From: Cronobacter malonaticus LMG 23826
GTDB taxonomy: Bacteria; Pseudomonadota; Gammaproteobacteria; Enterobacterales; Enterobacteriaceae
DNA: 64,000 nt
Direction of reading: 5' to 3'
Assembly: GCF_001277215.2 (NCBI RefSeq)
Contig: NZ_CP013940.1
Location: 1,984,001-2,048,000 of the forward strand
Positions 45,878 through 54,871 of this stretch are shown here, one piece after another. Numbering within the stretch: position 1 is the first letter of the stretch; every line of letters starts with the position of its first letter. The notes beneath the pieces were generated by a model that worked only from the letters and a program-made list of their open reading frames with translations, was not told where the DNA came from and ran no database searches. Both the position numbers and the translations under genes were made by a program.

Positions 45878-46311
45878 AATACCGCCCCAGGCTGATAATG
45901 CAGTTCCGCCTGGCGGCGCATATATTCAAGCCCCGGCGCGATGGTCATCGCCCAGGCGGTTAGCACCTCTTCATCACACGCCGGGTCGCGTTCCGCCACG
46001 GTGTCGAGGATTGCCCGCCGCCAGTGGGCGAAGAAGTTTGGCGGCAGACGCACGCCGTTGCTCTCCTGCTGGCGCGCCAGACGCTCCAGAAAATCGGGTA
46101 CCATCAGCACGCCATCCACCATCAGCATCGCGAAAAAGCTTTTATAGACGAACCGGCGCAGCGTCACCGGCTCCACCGCCGCGAAATGCTGCTCGGTTTC
46201 CGGCGTCATATGAATAAAACGGTTAAAAAAGGCGTCAAAAAACGGCTGCTTATTGTCGTCAGGAAACAGGCGGCTGTAGCTTTCGTCAAAAAGATCCCGA
46301 TAGAGCATCAT
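45874..46311 (-). CDS. Globin-like protein, probably without haem ligand
   Basis: Cytoplasmic all-helical protein of 145 residues. The helix pattern follows bacterial globins: [20 protein letters not shown] for the B/C region, a middle [20 protein letters not shown] for the F/G region, and [26 protein letters not shown] for the H helix. At the position of the proximal histidine the sequence reads [10 protein letters not shown] instead of the usual LAxxHxxxGV, so haem binding by the normal ligand is doubtful. Non-haem globin folds occur as stress sensors in the RsbR family, which control partner-switching modules like the one nearby. GGAGG seven bases before the ATG at 46311 sets the start. 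The fold assignment is by motif only. Confidence 0.5.
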   Translation of the reverse strand: MMLYRDLFDESYSRLFPDDNKQPFFDAFFNRFIHMTPETEQHFAAVEPVTLRRFVYKSFFAMLMVDGVLMVPDFLERLARQQESNGVRLPPNFFAHWRRAILDTVAERDPACDEEVLTAWAMTIAPGLEYMRRQAELHYQPGAVL

Positions 46312-47705
46312 CGGCGAACCTCCGGGCGGCTTTCGCCAGGCAGACACTGGCGCAGGGGGTTGAATACGTCGCTCAGGCGGCGGCTGAAATAGCTGCCCGC
46401 CGCAGGGGTGTCGCTTGCCAGCAGCGGGCCACCGTTGGCTTTATAGAACAGTGCTTCCAGAACGGTGGCGTTGGTGGAGAGCGTCAGCGAGCGGTTGTAG
46501 TCGCCGGTCGCCTCGACGCGGCCCTCGTACCAGCCGCGTTTTTCGTCATACATCAGGTGTGTTGCCTGCATCAGCGCGTCGGTATACGGGGTGTCCCACA
46601 GAACCCACAGCGAGAAAACCGCCTTGGTGGAGACCTGCGCCAGACGCGGGTACTCTTTGCCGTCGTCGCCGAGCGTGTTCCAGGCGTAACCGTTGGCCCA
46701 GATAGTGTCTGAAGCGTGCCACGGTGCCACGCTGGTACTGAAATCGGCGCGGGCGGTGAGGATATTCTCCTGCTGCCAGCGGCTCTCTTGAGAGAGATAG
46801 ACAAGCTTTGCGCGCTCGCGCAGATCGTCGATTTTCTCGCGATCGACGCCCGGCACTTCCCAGCCGAACTCCAGCCCTGGCAGCGTATAGGGCAGCGTGG
46901 TAATGAGTGACGGCTGCCAGGTGGTGCGGGGATCGCGGGCATCCACCGGCAGCGCGCGGTCATACAGAATCACGTTCTGCGAGGGTGGTCCCCAGGCTTT
47001 CGCGGGCTGAAACCCCCACAGGCTGAAGCCTGCGGCGGCGTATTCGCTTTCGCCAAGACGAATTTCGTCGCGCGGCGCCAGCAACCCGTTTTGCATTTGC
47101 GCGGCGTAGAGCGTGCCGCCTTTATCGATGACCGGGCAGAAATTCCAGCGCATCACCACGCGCTCCAGATATTCGCTGTATTGCGGGTGATACTGCGCCA
47201 CCAGACGCAGCGCCAGCATCAGCCGCGCCATATCGCGCGCCGACCAGCCCATCACGCCCGGTTTGCCGGTGAAATCCACCATCGCGGGTGTCCAGGTGGA
47301 GTAGAGACGGTTCGGCGTCTGGCGGTTGGTCAGCGGCAGGCGATTGAGCGTGCCGAGCATCCGGGTCAGCCTGTCGTCGAAAGTTTTCTCATCCACCAGA
47401 TTCAGCTCGCGTGCGGCGGTCAGCGCAATCAGCGAGTCGCCTATCTGCCAGAGTGACGCGACGGGGCGTTTATCGCTGCCGTTAACGAGGCCGGTGGCCT
47501 CCTGGGTGTTGTTTTCAAAATAGCGCCAGGCGATGGCGGCCCATTGGCGCTCCTGCGGCGTGAGCTTACTGATGCGCGCGGTGGTGTGCCAGCCCCCGTG
47601 CGAGAGCCAGCGCCAGCCCGCGCGGTCGTCACGCAGCAAAAGCCAGGCGAGCGCCACGCCCAGCACGGCGAGGATAAGCAGCAGGCGGCTTACTGTTTTA
47701 AGCAT
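46308..47705 (-). CDS. DUF3131 protein C, membrane-anchored
   Basis: Protein of 465 residues with one N-terminal hydrophobic segment (about 5-24) and no evident cleavage site, so probably an inner-membrane anchor with a periplasmic domain. DUF3131 domains look like alpha/alpha-barrel glycoside hydrolases. Family landmarks are WAAIAWRYFENNTQEATGLV, ASLWQIGDSLIALTAA, the closing pair FSLWVLWDTPYTDAL, and TLSTNATVLEALFYKANGG. The usual WDTG of the second protein reads WQIG here. It is the third of three adjacent paralogues, overlaps the previous gene by 16 bases and the globin-like gene by four. Glucan-modifying activity is an inference. Confidence 0.8.
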   Translation of the reverse strand: MLKTVSRLLLILAVLGVALAWLLLRDDRAGWRWLSHGGWHTTARISKLTPQERQWAAIAWRYFENNTQEATGLVNGSDKRPVASLWQIGDSLIALTAARELNLVDEKTFDDRLTRMLGTLNRLPLTNRQTPNRLYSTWTPAMVDFTGKPGVMGWSARDMARLMLALRLVAQYHPQYSEYLERVVMRWNFCPVIDKGGTLYAAQMQNGLLAPRDEIRLGESEYAAAGFSLWGFQPAKAWGPPSQNVILYDRALPVDARDPRTTWQPSLITTLPYTLPGLEFGWEVPGVDREKIDDLRERAKLVYLSQESRWQQENILTARADFSTSVAPWHASDTIWANGYAWNTLGDDGKEYPRLAQVSTKAVFSLWVLWDTPYTDALMQATHLMYDEKRGWYEGRVEATGDYNRSLTLSTNATVLEALFYKANGGPLLASDTPAAGSYFSRRLSDVFNPLRQCLPGESRPEVRR

Positions 47706-49237
47706 GTCGCGGTGACCGGTGGCAGTTTCACAGGTTCGTCCTCTTTACAGGTCGCGCACTGGCAGGCCTGACAGGTCGGCTTACTGCGTATCGCGGTGCC
47801 GCTCTGCTGACACCAGTTCTGGATGCCCGGCGTCATATTGAGGAACGGGCGGTTACGGCGGGTATTGTTCTCCTCGAAGAGATCGACCAGTTTTTTCTCC
47901 CACAGCGACGGGGCGTAGTTTTTATTCTTCGGATCGTCGGTGTTAAAGCGCAGCAGTTTGCCCTCTTTTTTGTAGAGCAGCGCTTCCAGCATGATGCCGT
48001 TATTGTTGCCGGTGAAGGCATTGATCGGCCCGTCGCCGTTCTCATAGATACCTTCGTAATAGCCCTGTTTGGGATCGTTGGCGTTCTCAATTGTGGTGAA
48101 AAGCCGGTCGGTGTAGGGCGAATCCCACAGCACCCACATGCCGAGCGCCGCCTTGAGCGATACCGCCGCCACCTGCGGCACATACTGGCCCTTGTCGGTA
48201 ATGGTGTTCCAGTTGAAGCCGTCGCTAAACACAGTGTCGTAAACGAAGTATGGCGATTTATCGAGCTGATGCTCAGAGCGCGCGGTCAGCACGCCGGTGA
48301 TGGTGTAGCGGTTTTCCTGCGCCTGATAGACGCGGTCGGCGAAGTTCTTCATCCATGGATGGGAGAAATTATTGGGACTGTCGTCGCGGTCTTTGGCGGT
48401 ATCCCAGCCCATCTCCAGCCCGTAAAGCAGGTAGGATTCGGTCACCACATAGTTATGCTGGCTGGTACGGCGCGGATCGCGGGAGTCATACGGCACCAGC
48501 ACGCAGTAGATATCTGCCAGCGCGTAGGGCTCCGGGCGGCTCGCCTGGCAAGTGTTGAAGCCCCAGAGCTGATAGCCCACCGCACCATACTCTTCATACC
48601 CGAGACGGCCTTCCTGAACATATTTCGGCTGGTTGTTATCCAGATAGGCGCCATACATGGTGCCGCACGGATCAATAACGTTGGTGAAATCCCAGCCCAG
48701 CACGATGTTATCGACGCTATTGCCATATTCGGGGTAGCGCTCTTTAACGATTTTCAGCCACAACAGCATGCGGCCGATATCCAGCGCCGAGAAGCCGATC
48801 TCGCCCGGTTTGTTCAGGTAGTTCACCTTCTGCGCGGTGATGGTGTTATAGGCTTTGTTCGGTACCTGGCTGCGAAACAGATCGAGCTTATGGAGCGTGC
48901 CAAGCATCTTCAGCATCCGGCGGTCAAACTCCGCCTTATCGATAATGCCCAGTTCGCGGGCGGCCACCAGTGCGCCGATATAAGAGCCGGTATCCCACAT
49001 GGTGGTGGAGGGGTACTGGTTTACGGCGTTCACCAGCCCCGTTGTCGGCTGGTAGTTGACCACGAAATATTGCCAGGCGTTTTTCGCCATTTTCATTTCG
49101 CGCTCGGTCAGCTCGCCGTGACGCGCCGGATAATCGTTAGCGGGCAGTTCGCCCCGGGCATGCGCCGTCATACATCCAGGCAGCATAACCAGGCAGGCTA
49201 TGAGGCGAAAAAAGAGGGGCAAAGATTTAAGGCTCAT
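47690..49237 (-). CDS. DUF3131 protein B, putative lipoprotein
   Basis: Protein of 515 residues. The signal sequence MSLKSLPLFFRLIACLVMLP ends in LPGC, a plausible lipobox, so the mature protein may be lipidated at Cys22. The DUF3131 domain (about 40-460) has MAKNAWQYFVVNYQPTTGLV, TTMWDTGSYIGALVAARELG, LGMWVLWDSPYTDRLF and NNNGIMLEALLYKKEGKLL. It alone keeps the WDTGSY form, so it is the best candidate for an active enzyme among the three. The C-terminal tail is unusually rich in cysteine (CQACQCATCKE after WCQQSG), which could form disulfides or bind metal. The start at 49237 has GGGAG upstream and overlaps the previous stop by four bases. Confidence 0.82.
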   Translation of the reverse strand: MSLKSLPLFFRLIACLVMLPGCMTAHARGELPANDYPARHGELTEREMKMAKNAWQYFVVNYQPTTGLVNAVNQYPSTTMWDTGSYIGALVAARELGIIDKAEFDRRMLKMLGTLHKLDLFRSQVPNKAYNTITAQKVNYLNKPGEIGFSALDIGRMLLWLKIVKERYPEYGNSVDNIVLGWDFTNVIDPCGTMYGAYLDNNQPKYVQEGRLGYEEYGAVGYQLWGFNTCQASRPEPYALADIYCVLVPYDSRDPRRTSQHNYVVTESYLLYGLEMGWDTAKDRDDSPNNFSHPWMKNFADRVYQAQENRYTITGVLTARSEHQLDKSPYFVYDTVFSDGFNWNTITDKGQYVPQVAAVSLKAALGMWVLWDSPYTDRLFTTIENANDPKQGYYEGIYENGDGPINAFTGNNNGIMLEALLYKKEGKLLRFNTDDPKNKNYAPSLWEKKLVDLFEENNTRRNRPFLNMTPGIQNWCQQSGTAIRSKPTCQACQCATCKEDEPVKLPPVTATCLKQ

Positions 49238-50574
49238 GGCGTAACTCCCGCAGAAGCAGTGGCGGTGGAAGGCGTGTGCTGGCATCCCAGACAGAGCAGT
49301 TGCCCGCCTTTGATATAGGCAAGGCTCTCCAGCACCACCGCGTTGGTGTCGGCATCAATCACGTTATTCACGCTGTTATTCAAATTCAGACCGCGCTGCC
49401 AGCCTTTACCCGGCACCAGCAGCGGCTGCACCTGCTGGCGCAGGGCTTCGCTCCAGCCATTGCGAAAGAGCGCATACCAGGCGAAGGCGGAGCGGGTGGA
49501 GGTAATCGCCGTTCGTTCGGGCGCGGTTTTGTCATACGCCGTTTCGCCGGGCGTACGCTGCGGCTGACGTTCAGGAATAGCGGCAGCGAAATCGGGCGCC
49601 TGTTCGGCGTAGTCGGTGCTGATGGGCGGTTTGCGCACCCGCAGGCTGTGGCGACGCTGCTGGATCTGCATGATACGCCACGCCACTTCGCCGCTCTGGG
49701 CGTCAAAGCCAAGCTCAAGACCGGTTAACAGCCACGGGAGACTCACCAGCGAGGGCTGTTTGCCCCACGGTGTACGCAGCCCTTCATCCGGCACCATGAT
49801 CCCGTCGATATCGATCATGCTCTGGCCCTCCGGCGGCTGCGTGACCGCAAGCCCGGCCGTGGTGTTGATAAGCCGCAGCGTATGGCTTGCGTAGGTGCGA
49901 TAGCCAAAGCTGTCGCGCGGCTCGTCGGTCGGGATCACCCAGTGGCGTACCGCCAGCGCCGCGTTAGTGTTTTTCGCCTGGACGAAGAGCGCGTTAAGAT
50001 TCCAGCGCGCCAGTAGCGCATCTACCGCGGCCGCGTGTTGCGGGTAGTGCCACAGCAAAACCTGTAGCGCCATCAGCAACCGCCCGAGGCCTATCGCGCT
50101 GCTTTCAGGCTTGCCTAAAATCTCCTGCGGCTGACCGCGGTAATACGCGGCGGGCAGGCCGTCCGGCGTCAGCGGCAGCTCGCCCAGCGTAAATAACGCC
50201 TGGGTAATACGCTCGTCGAATTCGTCGCGGGTGATCACCTCCAGCCGGTAGGCTGACACTGCCGCCAGCAGATAACTGCCGGTGCTCCACAGGCTGAACC
50301 AGGGCGCGCCGTCCTGGGCGTTAACCAGTCCGTCGGGGCGGCTGTTATTAACGAAATATTGCCAGGCGACGCGCGCCCAGACCGCTTCATCAAAGGTGAG
50401 CTGCCGGGCGTCGGGCAGCGGCGGGAAATCGTCGCTTAACGTCATGCCGCTGCTGCTCTCCACGCGTGTCGGCATCTGGCGTTCCACCCAGACCACCACG
50501 GCGAACCCAATCAGAAAGCCCACCAGGATGGTGATATAGCTGCGCGCACTCAGCAGGGCACTGGAGACTTTCAT
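49234..50574 (-). CDS. DUF3131 protein A, membrane-anchored
   Basis: Protein of 446 residues with a single N-terminal membrane segment (about 13-30, YITILVGFLIGFAVVVWV), then a periplasmic DUF3131 domain. Landmarks aligned with the other two are WARVAWQYFVNNSRPDGLVN, PWFSLWSTGSYLLAAVSAYR, SAFAWYALFRNGWSEALR and ADTNAVVLESLAYIKGGQLL. The WDTG position reads WSTG. A region rich in proline and charged residues (about 310-360) is inserted before the last helices. It sits between the glycosyltransferase and the other DUF3131 genes, overlapping both by four bases, which points to a fixed stoichiometric group. Confidence 0.8.
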   Translation of the reverse strand: MKVSSALLSARSYITILVGFLIGFAVVVWVERQMPTRVESSSGMTLSDDFPPLPDARQLTFDEAVWARVAWQYFVNNSRPDGLVNAQDGAPWFSLWSTGSYLLAAVSAYRLEVITRDEFDERITQALFTLGELPLTPDGLPAAYYRGQPQEILGKPESSAIGLGRLLMALQVLLWHYPQHAAAVDALLARWNLNALFVQAKNTNAALAVRHWVIPTDEPRDSFGYRTYASHTLRLINTTAGLAVTQPPEGQSMIDIDGIMVPDEGLRTPWGKQPSLVSLPWLLTGLELGFDAQSGEVAWRIMQIQQRRHSLRVRKPPISTDYAEQAPDFAAAIPERQPQRTPGETAYDKTAPERTAITSTRSAFAWYALFRNGWSEALRQQVQPLLVPGKGWQRGLNLNNSVNNVIDADTNAVVLESLAYIKGGQLLCLGCQHTPSTATASAGVTP

Positions 50575-52385
50575 GCGCCGCTCTCCTCATCCGCAGGCTG
50601 CCACATGGCGGCCATGATCATAGGGAGCATGGCGGCGATATTCACCGCGCCCCAGAAGATGTTAATCACGTAGCCGGAAGGGTCATCCACCGCGCCGCGC
50701 GCCACCTGAATACCGCCCCAGATAAGCCCGATAAGCGTCAGCACCACAATGGCGATTTGCGGTTTCACGAGATAGAGAAACCGCCCGGTCTGGCGCTCTT
50801 TCGGCGTCACGTGAAATTTAATCTGCTCACCGCGCAGCACCGTATCGAGCGCTTTTAAGTTCATCGAGAAAAACGCCAGATACGAGGCGCGGCCATCCCA
50901 CGCGGAAATCCCCCAGGTACCGAACATAAACGCCAGCTCCGAGACAATAAAAAAGGGCAGAAAGTGCAGATAGAAGGGCGTTGACCACGCTGAAACGGGC
51001 GGAATGCCGGTGAAGAGATAAATCAGCGGCGAGATAAGAAACACCGTATTCCAGATACAGGCCAGATAGGACCAGAAGGTGGTGGCGTACATCAGCGTCT
51101 GCGGCAGCGAAAGCTTAAAACGGCGGCGGCTGAAGATATTGTCGTGAAACAGAATGTCCAGCGAGCCTGCGGCATATTTAAAGCGCTGGATAATCCAGGT
51201 GAGCATATCCTGCGGCGAGAGCATTTTGGATTCGATACGCGGATGCATCACCGAGCGCCAGCGGCGTGCGCTGTCGCCATGCAGCACAATGGAAGTGTAG
51301 ATATCTTCCGAGACGTGGAATTTATAGGGCGTCAGCTCGGTGTCATAGAGCACGTGCGGGCGCATGGCGTCCTGAAGCGCTTCGCGCATCGACGGGTCGC
51401 GGATATCGCGCGTGTGGCGGTCGATTTCTTCTTCCACGGTCCAGACATAGCTGCGTAGCGCCGCCTGCATAATCGCCTCACGGCGATGCACCGACGCCGC
51501 GCCACAGCAGAACGCCGCGTTAGCCCAGTTGCGACGACGCAGGATCACGTCATAAAACATGCGCGGATCGTTAAAAAACGGATCGCGCCCGATAGTCACC
51601 GGGCCGACGATTTTCTCCGAGAGCCAGCCGAGTGCGTAACCCGGTTTGCCCGCTTTGCGCGACAGCAAGCGCGGCAGGCGTTCACCTTCAGGGAGATCGA
51701 AAAACCACTGCGGCGTCTGTACCCAGGCGACGTCCGGGTCGCGGAAATAGCCGAGCGTATGCTCAAGCAGCGTCGGGAAGACGCGGGTGTCGGCGTCGCA
51801 AATCACGATAAAATCGCCGTCGGTCTGCTCAAGGCCGTTGCGCAGGTTGCCCGCCTTAAAACCGATATTTGTTTCGCGGGTAATGTAGTTAACGCCTTCT
51901 TCCTCGCAGACTGCGCGCATTGCAGGGCGGCGGCCATCGTCCAGCACGTGAATGCGGTAATCGAGCGGGCCGGGGTAGCGTATTTTAAGCGCGTCCTGAA
52001 TAGAGAGCCGCACCAGCTCCACATCTTCGGAATAGGTGGCGATAAAGAGATCGACGCGCACCGGGCGCGGCTCGGTCTGGTCTTCCACATTCAGGCAGTC
52101 GTTGATATCCAGCGGCGCGGGCTGTTGCGGCGGGTCGTCTTCACGCCACAGGTTGATGGTAAAAAGCACCGTACCAATCCAGGCGCAGGTTTCGGCAATC
52201 ACCAGCGGCAGCGCGTACCACAGCGCGTCCATATTGAGCGATTCCATCCAGCGCCAGCGAATATAATTCGCTCCCAGCACTAATGCCGCGACCGACATTA
52301 TCTGCCAGAGAATTCTCACCACGCGGGGCGTTTTTAACGGCTCCGGCGGTTTACGGTCTTCAAAACGGGAGAAATAAAAACCCAT
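50571..52385 (-). CDS. Cellulose-synthase-like glycosyltransferase (GT2)
   Basis: Inner-membrane processive-type beta-glycosyltransferase of 604 residues. Two membrane helices at about 25-45 and 55-85 precede the GT-A domain, and five or more follow from about 400. Catalytic motifs are DDG (HVLDDGRRPAM), DAD (FIVICDADTRVFP) and the general-base motif SEDIYTSIVLHG. The product-binding motif QxxRW of cellulose synthases reads QRFKYA. An FxVTPK gating loop (KFHVTPKERQTG) is present, but the protein stops soon after and lacks the C-terminal PilZ domain of BcsA. No bcsB, bcsC or bcsZ homologue is near. It is the first gene of the leftward operon. A beta-linked glucan is the likely product, not proven. 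Confidence 0.88.
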   Translation of the reverse strand: MGFYFSRFEDRKPPEPLKTPRVVRILWQIMSVAALVLGANYIRWRWMESLNMDALWYALPLVIAETCAWIGTVLFTINLWREDDPPQQPAPLDINDCLNVEDQTEPRPVRVDLFIATYSEDVELVRLSIQDALKIRYPGPLDYRIHVLDDGRRPAMRAVCEEEGVNYITRETNIGFKAGNLRNGLEQTDGDFIVICDADTRVFPTLLEHTLGYFRDPDVAWVQTPQWFFDLPEGERLPRLLSRKAGKPGYALGWLSEKIVGPVTIGRDPFFNDPRMFYDVILRRRNWANAAFCCGAASVHRREAIMQAALRSYVWTVEEEIDRHTRDIRDPSMREALQDAMRPHVLYDTELTPYKFHVSEDIYTSIVLHGDSARRWRSVMHPRIESKMLSPQDMLTWIIQRFKYAAGSLDILFHDNIFSRRRFKLSLPQTLMYATTFWSYLACIWNTVFLISPLIYLFTGIPPVSAWSTPFYLHFLPFFIVSELAFMFGTWGISAWDGRASYLAFFSMNLKALDTVLRGEQIKFHVTPKERQTGRFLYLVKPQIAIVVLTLIGLIWGGIQVARGAVDDPSGYVINIFWGAVNIAAMLPMIMAAMWQPADEESGA

Positions 52386-52712
52386 AGCGGCATCATCATC
52401 CAGACACAACCCAGACAGTGGCGGCAAATAATTGTCAAAGGTAACTATTCACCGTCAGAGAAATATCTCTGGTTCAGTTTTAGATTCGTTTTAAGTTTAT
52501 GAAGTGATTGTAGATGCCCGTGCTGAACTTTCCAGAAAGATAAATTTATGGCGCACTTTGCACCGTTTCGCTTTTTCGTTTACCACTGCGGGAAAATATA
52601 TTTTTCGCGAAACGCTGACAGCCGCTTATTGCCGTATACACTTTCCTGATAATACTCAGAATATATTGCGCCGCCGGAAACAGGCGGCCCCAGCCGATAA
52701 GAAACCGTGCCG
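52386..52712. promoter_or_regulatory. Divergent control region of the glucan locus
   Basis: About 330 AT-rich bases between the GT2 and OpgC-type genes, with no reading frame I accept. It contains a perfect inverted repeat CAGAGA-AATA-TCTCTG (52456-52471) near the leftward start and a hairpin GCCGCC-GGAAACA-GGCGGC close to the rightward start. Both promoters of the locus must lie here, but I cannot assign -35/-10 pairs with confidence. Confidence 0.55.
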
Positions 52713-53933
52713 ATGACCGATACTGCAAGCGTAGCCTCCACCCGCGATATGCCGCGCGCGCGCGTCTCATGGCGCTATGTCGCGGCCGACCGGCGCGATC
52801 TGCGTATCGACCTGATGCGCGGCATTGCGCTTGTGATGATGGTGGTCGCGCATACAGAAGTGATGTCGATATTTAATATATTGACGTGGGAGCGTTTCGG
52901 ATTAACTACAGGCGCTGAAGGCTTTGTGATCCTGGCCGGGTTTATGCTCGGCATGCTTAACCGGCAGCGGTTGCAAAAGGCGGTATTACTGACGGTAGGC
53001 TGGACGCTCTGGCGGCGTGCCTGGAAGATCTATCTGGTTAATATCATTATTATCCTGAGCGTACTGCTGATATCGAAAATACCTTTTATTAATACCTTTG
53101 AAATAACCCACTTCGTCGATCGTTACTCCGGGAATAGCTGGTCGCTGTTTCCTACCACACCGCAAATTAAAGAAACCTGGTTCAACATTATTTTATTTTT
53201 GCAGATAGGCCCGCACCAGACACAAATTCTGGGTCTGTATGTGTTTTTGCTGCTGTTAAGCCCGCTGTTTCTCGCTTTACTGCACTATCGTAAAACCGCC
53301 TGGCTGATTGCCGGTTCGGCAGGGGTGTATGGCCTGTATCAGGTGACCTCATTTCGTCTGACCGCCAGCGAGTTTGAGTTCGCGTTTCCGCTGATGGCCT
53401 GGCAGTTCATTTATATTCTGGGGATGTGCTGCGGCTGGTACAAAGAGGAACTGTTATCGCTGGCGCGCACCGGCCCCGGCAAAGTAACCGTCGCGTTTAT
53501 GGTTATCTGCGCACTGATCATGATGTTTATCGCCCAGAACCATACTAACCCCTTTATGCCGCCGGGTCTGCTGCTGCATATCATCCCGCCTGCGGATTTC
53601 AACGCGCTCTACCATACCTGGGCTGCCAAAAACGGCCTCGGACCACTGCGTGTGCTGAACGACTTCTGCCTGATGGTGACGGTTTATCTGCTGCTGACCT
53701 TTTGCTGGACACCCATTAACAGACTGGTCGGCTGGTTTCTTATTCCGCTTGGCCAGCACTCGCTCTATACCTTTATTTTGCATGTGTATGTAGTGCTGCT
53801 GGTAAGCCAGGTGGTGCATTTCGATTTATGGCATCAGGCCTGGTTTGTGAACACACTGGTTCATAGCGTGGCGCTGGGCATTCTCTGGCTGATGGCGAAA
53901 TATGACGTCGCCGGACGCTGGATCCCCAATTAA
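52713..53933 (+). CDS. OpgC-family membrane acyltransferase
   Basis: Integral membrane protein of 406 residues with about ten helices, of the OpgC/acyltransferase-3 group. The start of the domain is typical: RDLRIDLMRGIALVMMVVAH, followed by WERFGLTTGAEGFVILAGFM and LGMLNRQR, and near the end FLIPLGQHSLYTFILHVYVV. E. coli OpgC adds succinyl groups to osmoregulated periplasmic glucans, so this enzyme probably acylates the polymer made by the divergent operon. E. coli OpgC is somewhat shorter and lies by opgGH; neither is here. An in-frame GTG two codons earlier (52707) is possible. It is the first gene of the rightward arm. Confidence 0.85.
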   Translation: MTDTASVASTRDMPRARVSWRYVAADRRDLRIDLMRGIALVMMVVAHTEVMSIFNILTWERFGLTTGAEGFVILAGFMLGMLNRQRLQKAVLLTVGWTLWRRAWKIYLVNIIIILSVLLISKIPFINTFEITHFVDRYSGNSWSLFPTTPQIKETWFNIILFLQIGPHQTQILGLYVFLLLLSPLFLALLHYRKTAWLIAGSAGVYGLYQVTSFRLTASEFEFAFPLMAWQFIYILGMCCGWYKEELLSLARTGPGKVTVAFMVICALIMMFIAQNHTNPFMPPGLLLHIIPPADFNALYHTWAAKNGLGPLRVLNDFCLMVTVYLLLTFCWTPINRLVGWFLIPLGQHSLYTFILHVYVVLLVSQVVHFDLWHQAWFVNTLVHSVALGILWLMAKYDVAGRWIPN

Positions 53934-53947
53934 GGAACGACAAGGGT

Positions 53948-54862
53948 ATGACGAGGATATATCACTGCGTTGGTCTGGCGACGCTCGCGCTGGCGTCCTG
54001 GCCATGTCTTGCTGACCCTTCGCCTGCGACGACGCAGAGCGGGGCGAGCGTGGATAACGAATCTGAGCCGATTCAGGCGGGCGTATTCACGAGCCGCTGG
54101 GGACGGCTGTTTTCGGGCAACGACAAAAAATTCTCCGGCGCGCTGAGTTTTAACAGCGGGCTGAAAGAGCAGTACGTCACGATCCCGAACAGTAGCGATA
54201 CGGCGACGCAAACCAATAAAATTAATCAGACCGTCAACCTGAGCCTGCAATATTCGCCGTGGAGTTATCTCTTCGCCAACGTCACGCTGCGCGCGCCGGT
54301 GCGTGATTTAACTCGTTATTCCAGCGATTTTCGCTACAGCTTTGGCTACGACGACTGGCACGCCAATACCTTCAGCCTTGTCTACAGCAACTATGGCGAT
54401 AACCATATCTGGCCGTCGGGCAACAAGCGTCACACCTATTTTGAACAGGGCGGCGTGACGGCAGCCTATAAATTCTCGCTGCCGAAACCTCTGGAGAAAC
54501 ATCTGCTGATCAATAAAGGCGATTCGATCATCTGCCAGGTGGGCTACACGTGGGTGCCGCGCTATTACGATCTCAACAGTAACGATATTCGCAGCAATAA
54601 GAATGTGCTGCTGGGCGGCTGCGGCTATACGCTGAAGCAGCATTTTTTCCTGCGCGCCACCGCATTCTGGTTCCCCGACAGCAGCCAGCAGCAGCCGTGG
54701 AACGGCGATTACAGCTACAGCTTTGGCTACGCGGGCTATACGCCGGGCACGTTCTCGATTCAGTACGCCAACTACAGCGGCACGCGGTATCCCGGCCATG
54801 CCAGCGGCAACGGCAAGTTCCGCGAGGGCACCGTCAGCCTTATCTGGTATTTACCGCTTTAA
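53948..54862 (+). CDS. Exported beta-rich protein, possible outer-membrane barrel
   Basis: Protein of 304 residues with a signal peptide (MTRIYHCVGLATLALASWPC, cleaved near LAD). I recognise no family. The mature part alternates polar and aromatic residues in short strands separated by turns, such as TVNLSLQYSPWSYLFANVTL, TFSLVYSNYGD and VSLIWYLPL, as in outer-membrane barrels. An internal repeat is visible: YSFGYDDWHANTFSLVYSNY (about 136-155) and YSFGYAGYTPGTFSIQYANY (about 257-276). It could be an export channel or surface anchor for the glucan. It lies 14 bases after the OpgC-type gene and nine before the response regulator. Confidence 0.6.
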   Translation: MTRIYHCVGLATLALASWPCLADPSPATTQSGASVDNESEPIQAGVFTSRWGRLFSGNDKKFSGALSFNSGLKEQYVTIPNSSDTATQTNKINQTVNLSLQYSPWSYLFANVTLRAPVRDLTRYSSDFRYSFGYDDWHANTFSLVYSNYGDNHIWPSGNKRHTYFEQGGVTAAYKFSLPKPLEKHLLINKGDSIICQVGYTWVPRYYDLNSNDIRSNKNVLLGGCGYTLKQHFFLRATAFWFPDSSQQQPWNGDYSYSFGYAGYTPGTFSIQYANYSGTRYPGHASGNGKFREGTVSLIWYLPL

Positions 54863-54871
54863 GGAGCTTTG

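Noticed and set aside
50571..52385. Calling the GT2 gene bcsA
   Set aside because: QxxRW is altered, PilZ is absent, and no bcsB, bcsC, bcsZ or other cellulose gene is adjacent.
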